Assembly (NCBI GenBank): GCA_002718285.1
Contig: PBAR01000032.1
Location: 37,885 to 65,814, forward strand
From: Fidelibacterota bacterium
GTDB lineage: Bacteria; Marinisomatota; Marinisomatia; Marinisomatales; UBA1611
Direction of reading: 5' to 3'
DNA length: 27,930 bases
The notes beneath the pieces were generated by a model. It was not told the origin of the DNA. It did no database searches and worked only from the letters and a program-made list of their open reading frames with translations. The first letter of the stretch is position 1; each line of letters begins with the position of its first letter. Below are positions 1-7,317 of this stretch, in pieces. The position numbers were made by a program, and so were the translations under genes.

Positions 1-641
1 GCACGATGGTGACCATCTGCAATATACAAAGCAGGAATAGAGTGAAAATAAGAAATTATATCTGCAATTTTTTCGGAAGAAATAATTCTCCAAATTTTAT
101 GAATTGTATTATCTTCTGCCTGGAAGAAAATATCAGGTTTTTTTTGAATTAGATTTAAAATTTTATTTTTGTAACCACCATCATTCTTAAAAGTCAAAAA
201 TACTGGACCCGTATTTGCATTGGTAATTTTTATATGGTTCGTTCTGTCATCTTCCTTATCAGGGCGGGTATTTTCATGCTTCTTTATAAAACCACGGTTA
301 TAATCATCTATAGATATTTCAGAGATAATTCCCGTTTGGATATGTTTATCTATAGCAATCTGGTATATATATAATTGCGGTTCCTTGTCTTGGCACAACT
401 TCCCTGTTTTAATAAAATTTTGTAGATTTAATGCAGCATGGTGGTGAATACTATGAGAAACAACTTTATAATTGGGATCAAAATCTGATTCTGGTTTAAT
501 CACTCTGAGAAAAGAATTCTTGTTATTTTCTACGTAATACCTAGCTTCTTTGGATGATAAAACATCATAAGGAGGAGAAGAAAAATCTTTGGCCAAATCA
601 GCTGGAGGTAAAAAGCCTCGGAAAGGTTTGATCGTAATCAC
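1..641 (-). CDS. DUF1015 family protein, C-terminal part cut by window edge
   Basis: Reading the minus strand from a GTG at 641 gives an open frame of about 213 codons that runs off the window at base 1. The N-terminus (IKPFRGFLPP, then SSPPYDVLSS), the middle motif KKHENTRPDKEDDR, the stretch NTGPVFLT and the terminal YIADGHHRA are the conserved blocks of the DUF1015 family, whose members are usually about 400 residues, so roughly half is present. The GTG is the only common start after the in-frame stop at 659-657, and it lies 4 bases after the stop of the cytidylyltransferase gene, so the two are almost certainly co-transcribed. No Shine-Dalgarno is visible. The biochemical role is not firmly established to my knowledge. 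A small-molecule kinase acting on an amino acid such as serine is a possibility suggested by the neighbouring cytidylyltransferase, but the sequence alone does not show it. Confidence 0.85.
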   Translation of the reverse strand, partial: MITIKPFRGFLPPADLAKDFSSPPYDVLSSKEARYYVENNKNSFLRVIKPESDFDPNYKVVSHSIHHHAALNLQNFIKTGKLCQDKEPQLYIYQIAIDKHIQTGIISEISIDDYNRGFIKKHENTRPDKEDDRTNHIKITNANTGPVFLTFKNDGGYKNKILNLIQKKPDIFFQAEDNTIHKIWRIISSEKIADIISYFHSIPALYIADGHHR

Positions 642-645
642 TAAT

Positions 646-1368
646 TTACTTTTTATTTATGAAAATTTGTCGTGCAGATTCTAGGTCTTCTATGAAATCT
701 ATTTCTAAACATGGAAACTCAGATACATCTTCAAAGTAAACATCTACTTTTGAAAGAAGAGGCTGAATTCCAGCTTCAAAATAATCATTTTTTCCTCCAG
801 CATTAATTAATTTTCCAAGAGTTCCTGCTAACATGCCCGCAAAAGAACGAGATAATTTAGCAACACCTATAAATTCACCAAGACATTGTGCTTCAATAAG
901 ATTCTTGCCTATATCTACAATTTTTTGTCCAGCTCCTTTAACTACCTTCACTTCTTCTCGTCCACATGATTTTACATCTACAGCTAAAACATTTTCAAAA
1001 ATCGAATTAACTATCCTCTTTAGCAATTCCTTTGGGTAAACTACATCAGCATTCAGAAGAACCTGATCATCAGAGATAAGTTTTTCGCGAGCTAAATAGA
1101 GTGAATAGGCTGTATTTGTTTCAAAATAATGGTGATTAATAAGAAAATCAAAATTCAAACTCGGAAAACTATTAGTAACGTGTTCCATCAATGATTCGCG
1201 ATAATAACCAGTAATCATGGTGACATCATAGATACCAAGATTTTCTAAGGCTTCAAGCTGATAATTAATGATAGGCTTACCAGATACGTCTAGAAGACAT
1301 TTATGCAAATTATAAGTATATGGGTAAAGGCGACGAGAGACTCCAGCTGCTAAGATTAATGCTTTCAT
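646..1368 (-). CDS. LicC/PntC-like sugar-phosphate or choline-phosphate-type cytidylyltransferase
   Basis: A 240-residue nucleotidyltransferase of the GT-A Rossmann-like NTP_transferase fold. The nucleotide-binding loop is LAAGVSRRLYP (residues 6-16) with the lysine motif HKCLL (22-26) and GKPII (30-34). The metal-binding aspartate is in LNADVVYP (105-112), and a second acidic motif LEIDFIEDLE (221-230) closes the active site. The NTAYSLYLARE segment (85-95) and the short length resemble phosphocholine or aminoethylphosphonate cytidylyltransferases (LicC, PntC) more than glucose-1-phosphate enzymes. The product would be a CDP-activated alcohol or amino alcohol. It sits between a GT9 gene (11-base gap) and DUF1015 (4-base offset) in the minus-strand glycan operon, which also carries a TagF-like transferase that could use the product. 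The substrate cannot be named from sequence alone, and a sugar nucleotide is still possible. Confidence 0.85.
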   Translation of the reverse strand: MKALILAAGVSRRLYPYTYNLHKCLLDVSGKPIINYQLEALENLGIYDVTMITGYYRESLMEHVTNSFPSLNFDFLINHHYFETNTAYSLYLAREKLISDDQVLLNADVVYPKELLKRIVNSIFENVLAVDVKSCGREEVKVVKGAGQKIVDIGKNLIEAQCLGEFIGVAKLSRSFAGMLAGTLGKLINAGGKNDYFEAGIQPLLSKVDVYFEDVSEFPCLEIDFIEDLESARQIFINKK

Positions 1369-1379
1369 ATATTTGAAAC

Positions 1380-2357
1380 TTAAACCTCCAAAAATATATT
1401 TTTAATATTATTATCTATATCTATCTTAGAAATATTTTTTATACACAATATTTCATCCTCAAAATTATTACATTTATCCCCCATACATGGGTAGCAGTGT
1501 TTTATAATTATATTTTTATCACCTATAGGACCAGTTACTTTTGGATTCCCCGCTCCAAAAAATGAAATTGTTGGTATTCCTAAGGCTGATGATACGTGCC
1601 CTAAACCACTATCAGTCGCCAACGTATATTTACAAAGAGATATAAGAGCCATTGATTGTCTTAGTGAATATTTTCCGCAAAATGATTTCAAAGATATATT
1701 TTTACAAGATTTTATTAAATCTTCAGCTTTTTTAATATCAGATTTTGATCCAAATACAATATATTGCTCATTTGAATTTTTCAACCATTTTCTTATTATA
1801 TTATTTGGTATATTTCTAACACTTGATACACTATATGGGGAAAGAGCTATTGGGAGGTTAAAACTATATTTCCCCATTTCTGATGATGCCCATTCTTTTT
1901 CTTCTTCAGATATATATATTTTAGGCTGTGAAACAATATTATTATTTAACATTGTTAAATATTTTTTAGAACGATGAATTTTTGGATTCGGTTGAATTAT
2001 AGAATTAGTTAAAAATATTGATCTCATTTGTGAATTAAAACCAAATCGCTTTTTCGCACCCGACATCCAAAGAATTAATGCACTCCTGGCTGAATCAGTG
2101 AGAGTAAAAAATAAATCAAATTCTTGGACTTTCAATTGGTATCCAATGTTAATTGAATTAAAAAAACCATTAATTTTTCTATCTGATACAGAAATTATTT
2201 TGTTCACAGAAGGATTATTTTTATAAATAGCTGCAACCCAATCCTTACAAAAAACTTTTATTTCTCCATTTGGATATTGACCTTTTAGCTCTTTTAAAAA
2301 TGGTAATGCCATAACGGCATCACCGATCCAATTTGGACTATATACACCAATATTCAT
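1380..2357 (-). CDS. Glycosyltransferase family 9, heptosyltransferase II (WaaF)-like
   Basis: A 325-residue GT-B enzyme of family GT9, which transfers heptose from ADP-heptose to the inner core of lipopolysaccharide on the cytoplasmic side of the inner membrane. The N-terminal motif YSPNWIGDAVMALPFL (6-21) is characteristic of WaaF-type heptosyltransferases and contains the catalytic-type aspartate D13. The donor-binding C-terminal motif TDSGLGHVSSALGIPT (248-263) followed by FFGAGNP is also present. A cysteine-rich end, CYPCMGDKC (288-296) and ILCIKNI, matches the usual CxPC...C pattern of this family. Its ATG overlaps the stop of the upstream TagF-like gene by 4 bases (ATGA), indicating translational coupling. 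This gene is the best evidence for lipopolysaccharide core in this organism. The exact acceptor and sugar (heptose versus another ADP- or GDP-sugar) are inferred. Confidence 0.88.
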   Translation of the reverse strand: MNIGVYSPNWIGDAVMALPFLKELKGQYPNGEIKVFCKDWVAAIYKNNPSVNKIISVSDRKINGFFNSINIGYQLKVQEFDLFFTLTDSARSALILWMSGAKKRFGFNSQMRSIFLTNSIIQPNPKIHRSKKYLTMLNNNIVSQPKIYISEEEKEWASSEMGKYSFNLPIALSPYSVSSVRNIPNNIIRKWLKNSNEQYIVFGSKSDIKKAEDLIKSCKNISLKSFCGKYSLRQSMALISLCKYTLATDSGLGHVSSALGIPTISFFGAGNPKVTGPIGDKNIIIKHCYPCMGDKCNNFEDEILCIKNISKIDIDNNIKNIFLEV

Positions 2358-3439
2358 TTTATTTTTTCTTCAATGGCATTTACCAGTCTAAGAGATGCCT
2401 TACCGTCCTTCTTATACAAATACTGCTCATGAGCAATCTTACGAAGGGAACTCATTTCATCAGGGTAATCTAGAGCGAATTGTATTCGACCAATTAAATC
2501 AGCGGGATCTTGTATTTTATATGCAAAATCAATATTCTGCATTCTTTGAATATCTAGTTTCCTCAAAAAACGGTGATGAAAAATCTTATGTTTAAGTCTT
2601 AAAGAGAAACATTCTGCTTGAATAATTGGCTTATTCAAAGGTAAAAATTCAAAAATTGTTGATGAAATATCACTAATCAATATATCAGCTATTATATAAT
2701 AATATAATATATCATAGATGTCCTTCGATAATAATTTTATTCCATCAAATTTTTCTGCTAACTCAATACACATAATACTTTGATATAAAAATCGTTTTTG
2801 CTCCCAGCTAAAACTATGTAGTTTTATAATTATATTATAATCTCTACTTAATATTGATAATTGGGAACAAAGTTTTTCTATTGAGGTAGGATAAAAACTG
2901 GGAGCATATAAAATCGTTTTTTTATTGGTGTTAAGGTTAAGATCTTGTTTTATTAATTTTACAGTATTTTTATTTATACTATATAATCTATCAAGTTTGG
3001 TAAAACCAGTAAGTACAAGATTATTATGTCCTTGCCCCTCAAGCTCAATTAATCGCTCTTTTGATTCTACGGATCTTATATCTATACGTTCATCAATATC
3101 CCTATAATAAGATTGCTTAAGACCAATTCCATGATAGACCATAACAGCCAAAGTATTAGGTAGTACAATCTGCTTCAATTGACCTACATTGCCAACAATA
3201 ATTATATCGTAAGCTTCTCGAATTATTTTTTTAATACGTTCGTTCTCATTTTCTCCCGATAAAAAGATCAAATTCAAATCACTGCAGGCTTTATTTAATG
3301 TTTTTTCTTCTCCAACAATTTTACGTTTTGGCATTGAAAGATGAATAATATAATCACCACGATTTTTTAATTCTTTTATAACTGGCAAAAAGTTAGGCAA
3401 GTAATACAAATGATGGGTTTCAAACAGAACTTTCTTCAT
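2354..3439 (-). CDS. CDP-glycerol glycerophosphotransferase-like (TagB/TagF family) enzyme 1
   Basis: A 361-residue GT-B fold protein of the CDP-glycerol glycerophosphotransferase family, which moves a polyol phosphate from a CDP donor onto a glycan or polymer. Visible family motifs in order: YHGIGLKQ (102-109), TGFTKLDRL (144-152), ILYAPSF (176-182), KLHSF (206-210), ADILISDISSTIFEFLPLNKP (251-271) and the C-terminal YKKDGKAS (342-349). It lacks the long N-terminal glycosyltransferase extension of some TagF proteins and is close to the catalytic core alone. It is the third gene of the minus-strand operon, 95 bases after the methyltransferase gene and overlapping the GT9 gene. The donor is unknown. 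The cytidylyltransferase two genes downstream is the natural supplier, so the transferred group is probably whatever that enzyme activates. A Gram-negative surface polysaccharide with a phosphodiester substituent is the likely product. Confidence 0.85.
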   Translation of the reverse strand: MKKVLFETHHLYYLPNFLPVIKELKNRGDYIIHLSMPKRKIVGEEKTLNKACSDLNLIFLSGENENERIKKIIREAYDIIIVGNVGQLKQIVLPNTLAVMVYHGIGLKQSYYRDIDERIDIRSVESKERLIELEGQGHNNLVLTGFTKLDRLYSINKNTVKLIKQDLNLNTNKKTILYAPSFYPTSIEKLCSQLSILSRDYNIIIKLHSFSWEQKRFLYQSIMCIELAEKFDGIKLLSKDIYDILYYYIIADILISDISSTIFEFLPLNKPIIQAECFSLRLKHKIFHHRFLRKLDIQRMQNIDFAYKIQDPADLIGRIQFALDYPDEMSSLRKIAHEQYLYKKDGKASLRLVNAIEEKIK

Positions 3440-3534
3440 ATCAAGCGTTAATTAAAATATACCTAATTAGGAGGTTATGATAGATGGTTCTTAATAAATC
3501 CAGCAACGGTAGTAATACTTGTTTAATAAATGAT

Positions 3535-4242
3535 TTATATCTTTTTTTTTCGTCTTAAACTATTATGCAGTTTCCATAATTTCTTATGAGCAATAATGTT
3601 TAAATATGCATTAATACTTTTCCCCTTGCTGCCTAGCCAAAGACCTAGACCTTTATCATCCCTCCCTGGGTAATGAAAAAACACTTGATTTGGGAATTCA
3701 GCCAGATTTTCATGATAAAACTTTCGATTAGAATCATGTAATGCAACAATGCCTCTTCCAGATATCCAATCTTTAGCTTTTTTAATGCATTCTGGTCTCG
3801 AACGTCCATCAATAAGAATGAAATCAAAAGGGGCTGAAGATTTAGGAAAATCAACATAATTTTTTAAATCGCTATATGAACAATCATTATTGCTATCTGT
3901 CCAAGGATATACATTAGGATGGACCAGCACTACCTTTACCTTTTGATTTTTATTATATTTTTTTACTTTATCAGCCCATTCAGATGAATGTTCAATTGAG
4001 AGCCAATTAGAATCTTTAATTAAAAATTTTGGGAAATATAATGTGCTATAACCAGATCCCCACTCAAGGCAACTCTTGGGTTTTAAGTTTCTTAGTAGTT
4101 CTTCTATAATTAATATTTCACGGGTTTTCATGTGCGGCTTAAAATTGTTTTTTTTTCTTTTTGAAACCACTTGATTATCTTGCAAATCCCTAAACTGCTC
4201 TTTAAAGATTAATGATATTAAAGTTAATGATAGCCAATGCAT
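3535..4242 (-). CDS. Class I SAM-dependent methyltransferase (Methyltransf_24-like)
   Basis: A 235-residue protein with a Rossmann methyltransferase core. The SAM-binding motif I is CLEWGSGYST (58-67), an acidic post-motif follows in SIEHSSEW (82-89), and FDFILIDGRSRPEC (139-152) with ALHDSNRKFY (167-176) resembles the Methyltransf_24 type often found in polysaccharide loci. The ATG immediately follows the stop of the FkbM gene with no spacer, so the two are translationally coupled. The C-terminus is strongly basic (RRKKKI) and is encoded across a run of nine A bases on the coding strand, a potential indel hotspot that would affect only the tail. The probable role is methylation of a sugar or other glycan substituent, but the substrate is not readable from sequence. 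Confidence 0.75.
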   Translation of the reverse strand: MHWLSLTLISLIFKEQFRDLQDNQVVSKRKKNNFKPHMKTREILIIEELLRNLKPKSCLEWGSGYSTLYFPKFLIKDSNWLSIEHSSEWADKVKKYNKNQKVKVVLVHPNVYPWTDSNNDCSYSDLKNYVDFPKSSAPFDFILIDGRSRPECIKKAKDWISGRGIVALHDSNRKFYHENLAEFPNQVFFHYPGRDDKGLGLWLGSKGKSINAYLNIIAHKKLWKLHNSLRRKKKI

Positions 4243-4965
4243 TTATTTATTTTTATGATAAAAAGTTATATTTAGATTGTTTTTTATTAGTACTTTATAT
4301 CCTTCATCTTTTAATCTAGAAATTGTTTGCTTTGTTTCCTTACCTGGATCCCTTCCTTTAAGTTTCAGATCAAATTCTACACACAAATAAGTTGGATATA
4401 TTTGATCATTAAGCATATTGTTTAACACACGTATCTCCGCTCCTTCTATATCAATTTTCAGTAGATCAATATGATAATGGTTTTCTTTATGCATTAGGTT
4501 TTTAATAGTCGTCGTCTGAACAATATTATAATTCCTTCCAAACATATTGTCTATTAGTGTCTGTGAAACATTCTTTTTATTATTTTGCTTATAGAATTTT
4601 GATTCACTATTCTCATCCCAAAGTCCTAATGGAAGAAATTTAATTTTGGAAAAATCGATATTAATTCCTTCAATATTACTTTTATAGTCTTTTTGAATAT
4701 TACCAGTAAACAACCAATTATTTGTTGAATAGTATTTTTGAACTTCTTGAAAGTGGATCAAGGAGCGTGGTGTAGGATCAATGAGCAAAATATTGCAATT
4801 ATAATTCGAAGATAGTTGTAAATCAAAAGAAATATCTTCTCCAACTCCTGCACTGTAAACAATACTTCTAGAATCCAATTTAATATCATTAGGAATAAAC
4901 CAACCCCCGTATTCGGTACCAATTTTTTTAAATCTATTCCATTTCGACAAAGGAATAAATAACAT
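4243..4965 (-). CDS. FkbM family methyltransferase
   Basis: A 240-residue member of the FkbM methyltransferase family, whose enzymes usually O-methylate sugars or small molecules. Recognisable pieces are YGGWFIP (19-25), motif I VYSAGVGEDISFD (36-48) with a conserved E-D-x-S-F-D stretch, the acidic LIDPTP (61-66) and the family hallmark LLKIDIEGAEIRVL (168-181). It is the first gene of the minus-strand glycan operon, divergently transcribed from the inositol-phosphate synthase gene across a 248-base spacer. Its stop codon abuts the start of the second methyltransferase. Two consecutive methyltransferases suggest methyl capping or decoration of the same glycan, which is inference. The start chosen is the first ATG, 18 codons before the GGWF motif. 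Confidence 0.85.
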   Translation of the reverse strand: MLFIPLSKWNRFKKIGTEYGGWFIPNDIKLDSRSIVYSAGVGEDISFDLQLSSNYNCNILLIDPTPRSLIHFQEVQKYYSTNNWLFTGNIQKDYKSNIEGINIDFSKIKFLPLGLWDENSESKFYKQNNKKNVSQTLIDNMFGRNYNIVQTTTIKNLMHKENHYHIDLLKIDIEGAEIRVLNNMLNDQIYPTYLCVEFDLKLKGRDPGKETKQTISRLKDEGYKVLIKNNLNITFYHKNK

Positions 4966-5017
4966 ATTATAAAAGCCTTAACATAGAAAAATAAATAGAG
5001 AATTTAAAAACGATTTT

Positions 5018-5039
5018 CTTTGAATAAAGGAATTCAAAG
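5018..5039. promoter_or_regulatory. Perfect 8-bp inverted repeat in the divergent glycan promoter region
   Basis: CTTTGAAT at 5018-5025 and ATTCAAAG at 5032-5039 are exact reverse complements separated by AAAGGA. It lies 53 bases upstream of the FkbM start and 174 bases upstream of the inositol-phosphate synthase start, in the only spacer shared by both arms of the glycan locus. It could be a regulator-binding dyad or a small RNA hairpin. No run of T follows on either strand that would make it an ordinary terminator. In a sequence this AT-rich, chance occurrence is possible. Confidence 0.35.
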
Positions 5040-5213
5040 TCCATAAATATAAAATATCTACTGATATTAAACGTAAAAAAGTGTTAGTCTTAAACCAGTT
5101 CTTATAAATTACCCTAATAAGTGTTATTTTACTAATCAAAAATCATAATCATTAGCAAAATGATGTATTTAACATTATTTTAATCAATACTAGAAAGAAT
5201 CAGGAAATTTTTA

Positions 5214-6518
5214 ATGGAAATTAATAAACCCAAAGGTAAACTAGGAATCCTAATTCCTGGTATGGGCTCTGTTGCAAGTACATTTATAGCCGGTATTATT
5301 GCAATTAAAAAAGGATTAGCAAAACCGGTAGGAAGTATGACCCAAATGGGATCCATTCGCCTTGGGAAACGGACAGAAAACCGTATTCCTCTTATTCAGG
5401 AATTTGTTCCTCTAGCAAATCTTGAAGATTTGGTTTTTATGGGTTGGGATATCAACCCCGAAAATCTTTTTGAAATAAGTGTTAGATCTGGTGTACTTAA
5501 TAAAGAATTATTAAATCCCTTAAAAATTGAACTTGAAAAAATAAATGTATTGAAAGCTGTTTTTGATAAACAATATGTTAGAAGATTATCTGGTGATTGG
5601 ACCAAAACTGGTAAAAATAAAATGGAACTATCCGAACAAGTCAAAGCTGATATTCATGCTTTTAATAAAGAGAATAATATCGAATCAAATATTATGATTT
5701 GGTGTGGTAGTACTGAAATATTCATAAAACCATCAAAAGTCCATTCGTCTCTATCTAGATTTCAAGAGGGTTTGTTAAAGAATGACCCAGAAATTTCGCC
5801 TAGCATGATTTATGCATATGCGGCATTAACAATGGGCATTCCTTTCGCCAACGGATCACCAAATCTTACAGTTGACATACCTGCGCTTGAAGAATTAGCT
5901 CTTACTACAGAAACTCCTATTTGTGGCAAAGATTTTAAAACTGGTCAGACACTTATGAAAACTATTATTGCTCCAGGTTTAAAAGCTCGGCAAATCGGCA
6001 TAAATGGATGGTTTTCAACCAATATTTTAGGAAATCGTGATGGCGAAGTATTGGATGACCCAGACTCTTTTAAAACTAAAGAAGAAAGTAAGTTAGGTGC
6101 CCTAGACTATATCTTACAGCCTGATGTTTACCCCGATCTATACAAAGATTTATATCATAAAGTCCGCATAAATTACTATCCCCCACGGGGTGATAATAAA
6201 GAAGGCTGGGATAATATTGATATATTTGGATGGCTAGGGTATGAAATGCAAATTAAGGTTGATTTTCTTTGCCGAGACAGTATTTTAGCAGCACCAATTG
6301 TTCTTGACCTAGTTTTGTTTCTTGATCTCGCTAAACGAGTAGGCATGAAAGGAATACAGGAATGGTTGTCTTTCTATTTCAAAAGTCCAATGACCTTGGC
6401 TGAATTATATCCAGAACATGACCTATTTATTCAACTTGCAAAATTAAAAAACACATTGCGACATATAATGGATGAAGAATTGATAACACATCTTGGCTTA
6501 GACTATTATGAAGGTTGA
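5214..6518 (+). CDS. ino1: myo-Inositol-1-phosphate synthase
   Basis: A 434-residue NAD-dependent isomerase that converts D-glucose 6-phosphate to inositol phosphate, the committed step of inositol synthesis, in the cytoplasm. The NAD-binding glycine motif is ILIPGMGSVAST (12-23). The family signatures are ANGSPNLTVDIPALEELA (212-229), CGKDFKTGQTLMKT (237-250), GWFSTNILGNRDGEVLDDP (265-283) and KVDFLCRDSILAAPIVLDL (348-366), which carry the active-site lysines and aspartates. The length fits the bacterial/Bacteroidetes-type enzyme rather than the ~510-residue eukaryotic form. A weak Shine-Dalgarno AGGA at 5202-5205 lies 8 bases before the ATG. It is the first gene of the plus-strand arm, and its stop overlaps the next gene's reading frame, so inositol phosphate is made next to an enzyme that probably activates it. 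In other bacteria the product feeds phosphatidylinositol or di-inositol phosphate. Here no lipid synthase is nearby. Confidence 0.96.
   Translation: MEINKPKGKLGILIPGMGSVASTFIAGIIAIKKGLAKPVGSMTQMGSIRLGKRTENRIPLIQEFVPLANLEDLVFMGWDINPENLFEISVRSGVLNKELLNPLKIELEKINVLKAVFDKQYVRRLSGDWTKTGKNKMELSEQVKADIHAFNKENNIESNIMIWCGSTEIFIKPSKVHSSLSRFQEGLLKNDPEISPSMIYAYAALTMGIPFANGSPNLTVDIPALEELALTTETPICGKDFKTGQTLMKTIIAPGLKARQIGINGWFSTNILGNRDGEVLDDPDSFKTKEESKLGALDYILQPDVYPDLYKDLYHKVRINYYPPRGDNKEGWDNIDIFGWLGYEMQIKVDFLCRDSILAAPIVLDLVLFLDLAKRVGMKGIQEWLSFYFKSPMTLAELYPEHDLFIQLAKLKNTLRHIMDEELITHLGLDYYEG
6510..6514 (+). promoter_or_regulatory. Candidate ribosome binding site for the cytidylyltransferase, inside the upstream gene
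   Basis: GAAGG ends 9 bases before TTG 6524 and lies within the last codons of the inositol-phosphate synthase gene. It supports TTG 6524 as the start in preference to TTG 6515 (no room for a site) or ATG 6530 (15 bases away). Confidence 0.45.
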
Positions 6519-6523
6519 TTAGA

Positions 6524-7249
6524 TTGAATATGATATTTATTGCTGCAGGCATGGGATCTCGTCTATTGCCAGTATCAAAAGGAATACCAAAAACCCTTAT
6601 GAAAGTAATGGATAGACCTTTAATTGATATCCTTTGCCAAAATTGTTTAGACGTTGGTATAAAGAATATTATTATCGTTACTGGCTATAAAAATCATTTG
6701 ATAAATAATCATTTTTCTGAAACAATAAATGGTATGAAAATTAAATTATTATTTAATGTGAATTGGAAATTACCTAATGGATTAAGTGTTTTAATTGCAG
6801 AAAAATTTATTCCAAGAGGTGAAAACTTTCTGCTCTCAATGAGTGACCATATTTACTTTCCTGGATTGTTAAAGATAGTCAAAGAAAGCAACCTTGATGA
6901 AACTATAGTTAATGTGGGAATTGACTATAATATTGAAAAAATATATGATCTAGATGATGCGATGAAAGTAAAAGTAGATAATAATAGCCTAGTCAAGTCA
7001 ATATCAAAAGATCTCAGTGATTATAATGCAGTAGACTGTGGTGTGTTTAAATGCAGATATGAATTTTTCTCAATATTAAATACCGCTAGGGAAAAAGCAT
7101 CTTATTCATTATCAGATGGATGTAAACTACTCTTAAAAAATGAAAAACTTGGAGGTGTAGATGTTGGTAATAATTTTTGGCTAGATATTGATACTCCAGA
7201 TTCCCTTGAATACTTTAATAAGAATCATCAATTACAAAACCTTATTTGA
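6524..7249 (+). CDS. Inositol-1-phosphate cytidylyltransferase-like nucleotidyltransferase
   Basis: A ~241-residue single-domain nucleotidyltransferase. It has the nucleotide loop IAAGMGSRLLP, IPKTLMKV with the key lysine, LPNGLSVLIAEKF, the metal aspartate in LSMSDHIYFP, the stretch DDAMKVKVDNNSLVKSISKDL, then YNAVDCGVF and the closing DIDTPDSLEY. The MSDHIY motif and the D-A-x-K-V...SISK-L...AVDCGVF series resemble the cytidylyltransferase half of the bifunctional CTP:inositol-1-phosphate cytidylyltransferase/di-inositol-phosphate-phosphate synthase. The CDP-alcohol phosphotransferase half with its membrane helices is absent. The product would be CDP-inositol. It directly follows the inositol-phosphate synthase gene, supporting this substrate. 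Start: TTG 6524 gives the usual two residues before the first strand (MNMIFIAAG) and has a GAAGG site 9 bases upstream. TTG 6515, overlapping the previous stop, or ATG 6530 are alternatives. Substrate assignment is inference. Confidence 0.85.
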   Translation: MNMIFIAAGMGSRLLPVSKGIPKTLMKVMDRPLIDILCQNCLDVGIKNIIIVTGYKNHLINNHFSETINGMKIKLLFNVNWKLPNGLSVLIAEKFIPRGENFLLSMSDHIYFPGLLKIVKESNLDETIVNVGIDYNIEKIYDLDDAMKVKVDNNSLVKSISKDLSDYNAVDCGVFKCRYEFFSILNTAREKASYSLSDGCKLLLKNEKLGGVDVGNNFWLDIDTPDSLEYFNKNHQLQNLI

Positions 7250-7317
7250 TAAAATCCAGTATTCAATTCAATTTCCAAATCTATTTTTTAAATTCATAAT
7301 ATTTACTATGCTTGAAT

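Noticed and set aside
3462..3471. Perfect palindrome CCTAATTAGG upstream of the first TagF-like gene
   Set aside because: A 10-base AT-rich palindrome is expected by chance in a region of this composition, and there is no second copy near other genes.
3472..3494. Plus-strand GGAGG followed by an ATG, as a tiny gene
   Set aside because: The frame closes after five codons and runs against the surrounding operon.
3542..3550. Nine-base homopolymer in the methyltransferase gene, as a phase-variation switch
   Set aside because: It lies in the last few codons, so slippage would change only the basic tail and would not turn the gene off.
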